Below, one piece after another: positions 6,041 through 8,850 of a DNA stretch of 8,850 bases. The stretch is from RPQK01 sp041946865 (lineage in GTDB: Bacteria; Acidobacteriota; UBA6911; RPQK01). Made by a program: the position numbers and the translations under genes. The stretch spans positions 1-8,850 of the forward strand of contig JBHGBF010000232.1 in the NCBI GenBank assembly GCA_041946865.1, in the 5' to 3' direction. The notes under the pieces are model-generated. The model did no database searches. It was not told the origin of the DNA and worked only from the letters and a program-made list of their open reading frames with translations. How positions within the stretch are numbered: the stretch's first letter is position 1; each line of letters opens with the position of its first letter.

Positions 6041-8185
6041 TCAGAACGCTGCCCACGGAATCTGCTTCGGAATAAAAACGGACGGACGGCGCTCGACCGT
6101 CGCCTCGACCAGCAGTCCCCGGCACTTGAGTCTACCGAGAAGCGATTGCGGCTGTCTGGACCAGCCGGGTTCGTCGTCAGCGTCCGTGCCGTGCGCGCGG
6201 GTAAATGTCTCGTAGTCCATGCGTCCGCCAGCGTCCGCCACCTCTCGCAGCGCCGCCGTCTCTTCCGCCCGGAGGCCACGCCGGATAGCTGCTACTCTGT
6301 CCACATCTCCGAGGGCGGCACATATAGCGGCCAGCATCTCCTCCTTCTGCGACGAGGCCAGATCGACTCCTGTTGCGCGGGCCATACCGGCCAGTTCACC
6401 AGCGGAGTAAATGCCGTAGCAGTCAGACAGCGGCGCATCCTGCGACAGAACGCGCAGGCGACGTTCGAGTTTCTGCCGCTCCTCCTTCACCCGCAGTTGT
6501 GCGAGGGTCTTCTCGAGCAGCCGCGGAATCTTGAGCCGTTTCCGGAGATTTTTGACATTCGAGTTATCGGGGTCTACTTTGGCGGCTATGTCGAGCCAGG
6601 CGACCGCTTTCTCGCTATCCCCCTCCGCGGCAGCCACTTGAGTCTGGGCCGTGCAGTATGTCGCCATCGCTCCAGGATGGACCTTTTCCGGCACGATCAC
6701 CTTGTCGAGCAACTCGCGCGCCTCCGCGACGCGGCCCTCCCGGAGATAGATAACGGCCAGCGTACATGGCGCAAAGACATAGCCCGGATCGAGCTCCATG
6801 GCTTTGCGCAAGTATGTCTCGGCCTCGGCTTTGCGCCCCAGCTGGGCCAACGCGACGGCCAGGTTATGGTACGCCGGGTGGAACATGGGCGCCTGGGCGA
6901 GAAACTCGCGCCACAGCCTTTCGCCCTTCTTCCACTGGCCGTTACGCACCGCGATTGTCGCCGCTTTGTACAGCGGAGACAACCCGTCTGGCATAGGCGC
7001 GCTCGCCGCCTCAGGGGTGATCTCGTTTTCCTGTGATTTGACGACGACCCAATTTCCGCGCAGCCAGATCTTGTGGGGCGATTTGCCGTCCCAAACACCG
7101 TTCTGGACCAGGGTTCGCAGAGCACTCAGCCGCAAGTCGTCGCAGCCGAAGGTCCCTTCGGCAATCCGTTTAAGCAGGTCGACGGCGCGGGGATGGTTCA
7201 TGCGCCCCAGCAGTTCGATCAAGTCCTTATCCCGGTCCGTACCGCGGCTTCCGTTGAGAAACGCGGCGACCATGTCCACAACCATGGGGTTCGTGAACAG
7301 TCGGGCCTTGGCTGGTTCTCCTTGGGCAGCCTCCCCCACCAGCTTCTCGAACACGTCGCGCGGCATGATCTCCTGCGGTTCGAAATACGGCCAGTTTCCC
7401 TCGATTGTACCCGGGCCTCGGCCGGCTCTTATGAGGCGGGCGTACTTCGCAGCGCGCGCCCCGAGTATCTCGCCTCGCCCCACATGCTGCAGGTAGTCCA
7501 GGGCTCGATCGAACAGCCCGAGATTAGCAGCAGCCATGCCGGCGAAGTACCTGACGAACCCGTCGCTGTCGCCGGTGTACCGCTCCACGGCGTCAAGAAT
7601 CTCGCGATGGCGGCCGAGTCGCGCGAACACTTCGCACTGCTTGGCCTGTGCCCCGGAGTCGCGCGGCCTCAGGCGCAGGGTGTCGTTGGCGACGGCTTCC
7701 GCGTCGGCGACGCGGCCGGCCGTAAGGTACAGCTGCACGAGGTTGCTCATCCCGAAGAGGTTCTCGATCGGGACCTCTTTCAAGATGGCCTCCTGAATGC
7801 GGATCGCCTCGTCGACTCGGCCCTGGGCAAAAACCACAACGGCCAGGTTGTTATGGACTGCGGGGACTAGCGGCGCGGCGGCGATAGCTGCCCGGAAGCT
7901 TCTTTCGGCTTCGGCGAACTGCTGGAGGTGGAGCAGCCGCATCCCTTCGGCATTCAGCCGCTCGCCTTCTTCGAGGTCGAGCACGACCGGTCGGCCGCCG
8001 ACCCCAAAGTCCTGCCATGGATCGTCCCAAGTCCCGGCTGTACGGCCTGCCTGCGGCCGACGGTCTTTCTGAAGACAGCAGAACTTGTATTTCTCGCCGC
8101 TTCCGCAGCGGCACGGAGCGTAAACGTCAACGTTGTTTCGCCGCGCATCTCTCTCCCAGACGATCGATCTTCCGGTCCTTCGCAT
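6041..8185 (-). CDS. SEC-C metal-binding / TPR repeat protein with C-terminal winged-helix-like region
   Basis: The 714-residue protein is predicted cytoplasmic, with no signal or membrane segment. An SEC-C zinc motif CRCGSGEKYKFCC lies at 25-37 (Cys25, 27, 36, 37), as at the SecA C-terminus, where it binds SecB and ribosomes. TPR units cover about 73-236 (AEGMRLLHLQQFAEAERSF; NNLAVVVFAQGRVDEAI). A helical segment at 270-365 (MNHPRAVDLLKRIAEGTFGCDDLRLSALRTLV) looks HEAT-like. A second TPR block spans 402-545. A charged linker (550-580) leads to a C-terminal region (590-714) with an ALREVADAGGRMDYETF...PQSLLGRLKCRGLLVE pattern resembling a winged helix. The ATG at 8185 has GGAGG 5 nt upstream; the longer frame to 8512 runs into the tRNA gene and is rejected. 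It is probably a scaffold or adaptor for partner proteins; no catalytic site is seen. Confidence 0.88.
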   Translation of the reverse strand: MRRTGRSIVWERDARRNNVDVYAPCRCGSGEKYKFCCLQKDRRPQAGRTAGTWDDPWQDFGVGGRPVVLDLEEGERLNAEGMRLLHLQQFAEAERSFRAAIAAAPLVPAVHNNLAVVVFAQGRVDEAIRIQEAILKEVPIENLFGMSNLVQLYLTAGRVADAEAVANDTLRLRPRDSGAQAKQCEVFARLGRHREILDAVERYTGDSDGFVRYFAGMAAANLGLFDRALDYLQHVGRGEILGARAAKYARLIRAGRGPGTIEGNWPYFEPQEIMPRDVFEKLVGEAAQGEPAKARLFTNPMVVDMVAAFLNGSRGTDRDKDLIELLGRMNHPRAVDLLKRIAEGTFGCDDLRLSALRTLVQNGVWDGKSPHKIWLRGNWVVVKSQENEITPEAASAPMPDGLSPLYKAATIAVRNGQWKKGERLWREFLAQAPMFHPAYHNLAVALAQLGRKAEAETYLRKAMELDPGYVFAPCTLAVIYLREGRVAEARELLDKVIVPEKVHPGAMATYCTAQTQVAAAEGDSEKAVAWLDIAAKVDPDNSNVKNLRKRLKIPRLLEKTLAQLRVKEERQKLERRLRVLSQDAPLSDCYGIYSAGELAGMARATGVDLASSQKEEMLAAICAALGDVDRVAAIRRGLRAEETAALREVADAGGRMDYETFTRAHGTDADDEPGWSRQPQSLLGRLKCRGLLVEATVERRPSVFIPKQIPWAAF

Positions 8186-8190
8186 ACAGG

Positions 8191-8195
8191 CCTCC
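8191..8195 (-). promoter_or_regulatory. Shine-Dalgarno that sets the SEC-C/TPR gene start
   Basis: GGAGG on the minus strand lies 5 nt before the ATG at 8185. No comparable site precedes the ATG at 8254, so the shorter start is chosen. Confidence 0.7.
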
Positions 8196-8229
8196 GCGGC
8201 TGCCTTTTCCAGAAGAGCTGATACTCCCA

Positions 8230-8251
8230 CAATCGGGTGACAATCGGGTGA
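8230..8251 (-). repeat. Tandem 11-bp direct repeat upstream of the SEC-C/TPR gene
   Basis: Two exact copies of TCACCCGATTG (minus strand) lie head to tail, 45-66 nt upstream of the chosen ATG. One helical turn of spacing suits two protein subunits bound on one face of the DNA, so this could be an operator. It could equally be a slippage duplication. Confidence 0.6.
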
Positions 8252-8469
8252 CATTGATTCACGCAGCCGGGAGCCGGTCGATTCTCTTGGTTTTTTTCGC
8301 GATGCCTGGTCACCTCCGTCGACTTCAGACCATACAGCGTCGGAACAATAAAACGCGCTGTGATCGCGGGTTTCGCGTTCAAACCCACTGGCGCTTTCCC
8401 ATATCCGGGCGCCGACCGGATTTTGTGCGCCTTCCTTTAGCCACGGATCAGGGCTTCTTCGGGAAAACG

Positions 8470-8555
8470 TGCCCGGGACGGGAATCGAACCCGTACGGTG
8501 GGTTACCACCACAGGATTTTAAGTCCTGTGCGTCTGCCAGTTCCGCCACCCGGGC
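8470..8555 (-). tRNA. tRNA-Leu, anticodon UAA
   Basis: On the minus strand a 7-bp acceptor GCCCGGG/CCCGGGC (8549-8555 with 8471-8477) encloses a D-arm (TGGCGGAACTGGCAGACGC), an anticodon arm, a long class II variable arm (GTGGTAACCCAC region) and a T-arm with GGTTCGATTCC. The anticodon stem CAGGA/TCCTG closes the loop CTTAAAA, placing TAA at 8521-8519, which reads UUA and by wobble UUG. The long variable arm and the discriminator A at 8470 fit leucine identity. CCA is not encoded (ACG follows), so the CCA-adding enzyme is needed. Same strand as, and 285 nt upstream of, the SEC-C/TPR start. Confidence 0.97.
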
Positions 8556-8850
8556 GTACTTGATAACTAGAGACTTACGGTTTTGAAGGCGTGATATCAA
8601 CCTGGCGCCACTCCGCGCCAAGCACCTCACTCTTGATCCGCCAGCCTGTACTATAGGCGAAGGTGATCAAGCGTTGCAATGCTCGTATAACCGGGGCCGT
8701 GTCTACAATTCTCGATTTTTAAAGAGCCAATTGCAAAAATCAGCTGCTCTGACGATTTTTCCCGGAGGGCAAGTAAAAAAGCGTAAGGACGGTAACCCCT
8801 CAGTCTTCGTACGGCGAGGCTCCGAAAGCGCCACAGAGCCGCAAGCGCAG
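8556..8850. other. Noncoding stretch upstream of the tRNA, to the window end
   Basis: No open frame here looks protein-coding. The half next to the tRNA must hold its promoter, but I cannot pick a confident -35/-10 pair. The far half is AT-rich at 8701-8780, with the competing hairpins described separately, then GC-rich with several short complementary segments up to the edge. Confidence 0.5.
8714..8760. promoter_or_regulatory. Two mutually exclusive hairpins sharing one arm
   Basis: GATTTTT occurs at 8714-8720 and 8754-8760, and AAAAATC occurs once between them at 8735-8741. The central arm can pair with either flank (loops of 14 and 12 nt). Arm-swapping of this kind is seen in attenuators and riboswitch expression platforms, but the arms are only 7 A/T-rich pairs. 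Confidence 0.3.

Noticed and set aside
6146..7036. Plus-strand open frame of 296 codons
   Set aside because: It is antisense to the SEC-C/TPR gene, reads as biased low-complexity protein without family features, and reflects high GC.
8186..8512. 109-residue N-terminal extension of the SEC-C/TPR protein starting at 8512
   Set aside because: It begins inside the tRNA-Leu gene, has no domain character, and the ATG at 8185 has a good GGAGG site.

Overview
The window is about 60% GC and reads like a gene-dense bacterial chromosome. The cysteine desulfurase / NifU-like pair, the SEC-C/TPR protein, a degenerate four-helix-bundle (S23-type) gene and a hairpin resembling repeats I recall from Acidobacteria together suggest Acidobacteriota. 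That placement is inference; no rRNA or other marker settles it. There are no transposases, CRISPR arrays, phage genes or obvious defence operon.

Layout: (1) 1-1598, minus strand: nifS/iscS-type cysteine desulfurase, then 2 nt later a NifU/IscU-type scaffold, then the first codons of a third gene that leaves the window at base 1. This is an iron-sulfur assembly operon whose scaffold lacks the third canonical cysteine. (2) 1724-2384, plus strand: a monocistronic Hsp20 small heat-shock gene with a sigma70-like promoter, a 17-base perfect palindrome over the -35 box, a 5'UTR hairpin, a strong Shine-Dalgarno and an intrinsic terminator. (3) 2391-3894, minus strand: a DUF6930/DUF7309-like protein of unknown function followed by a RidA enamine/imine deaminase. 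(4) 4172-5779, plus strand: a four-helix-bundle gene cut short by a nonsense codon, then an SfsA nuclease fused to a GIY-YIG (DUF123) domain. The fusion gene ends inside an 8-bp tandem repeat that supplies its stop codon. (5) 5799-6040: noncoding, with small hairpins and a REP-like element. (6) 6041-8185, minus strand: a 714-residue protein with an N-terminal SEC-C metal-binding motif, TPR repeats and a probable C-terminal winged-helix region. (7) 8470-8555, minus strand: tRNA-Leu(UAA). (8) 8556-8850: noncoding, with competing AT-rich hairpins and a possible structured RNA cut by the window end.

The genes do not form one pathway. Several are stress or housekeeping functions: Fe-S assembly, a protein-folding holdase, and RidA damage control of PLP-enzyme products. 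The most distinctive points are the SfsA-DUF123 fusion, the scaffold lacking a cysteine ligand, and the palindromic putative heat-shock operator. I see no convincing new multi-gene system.
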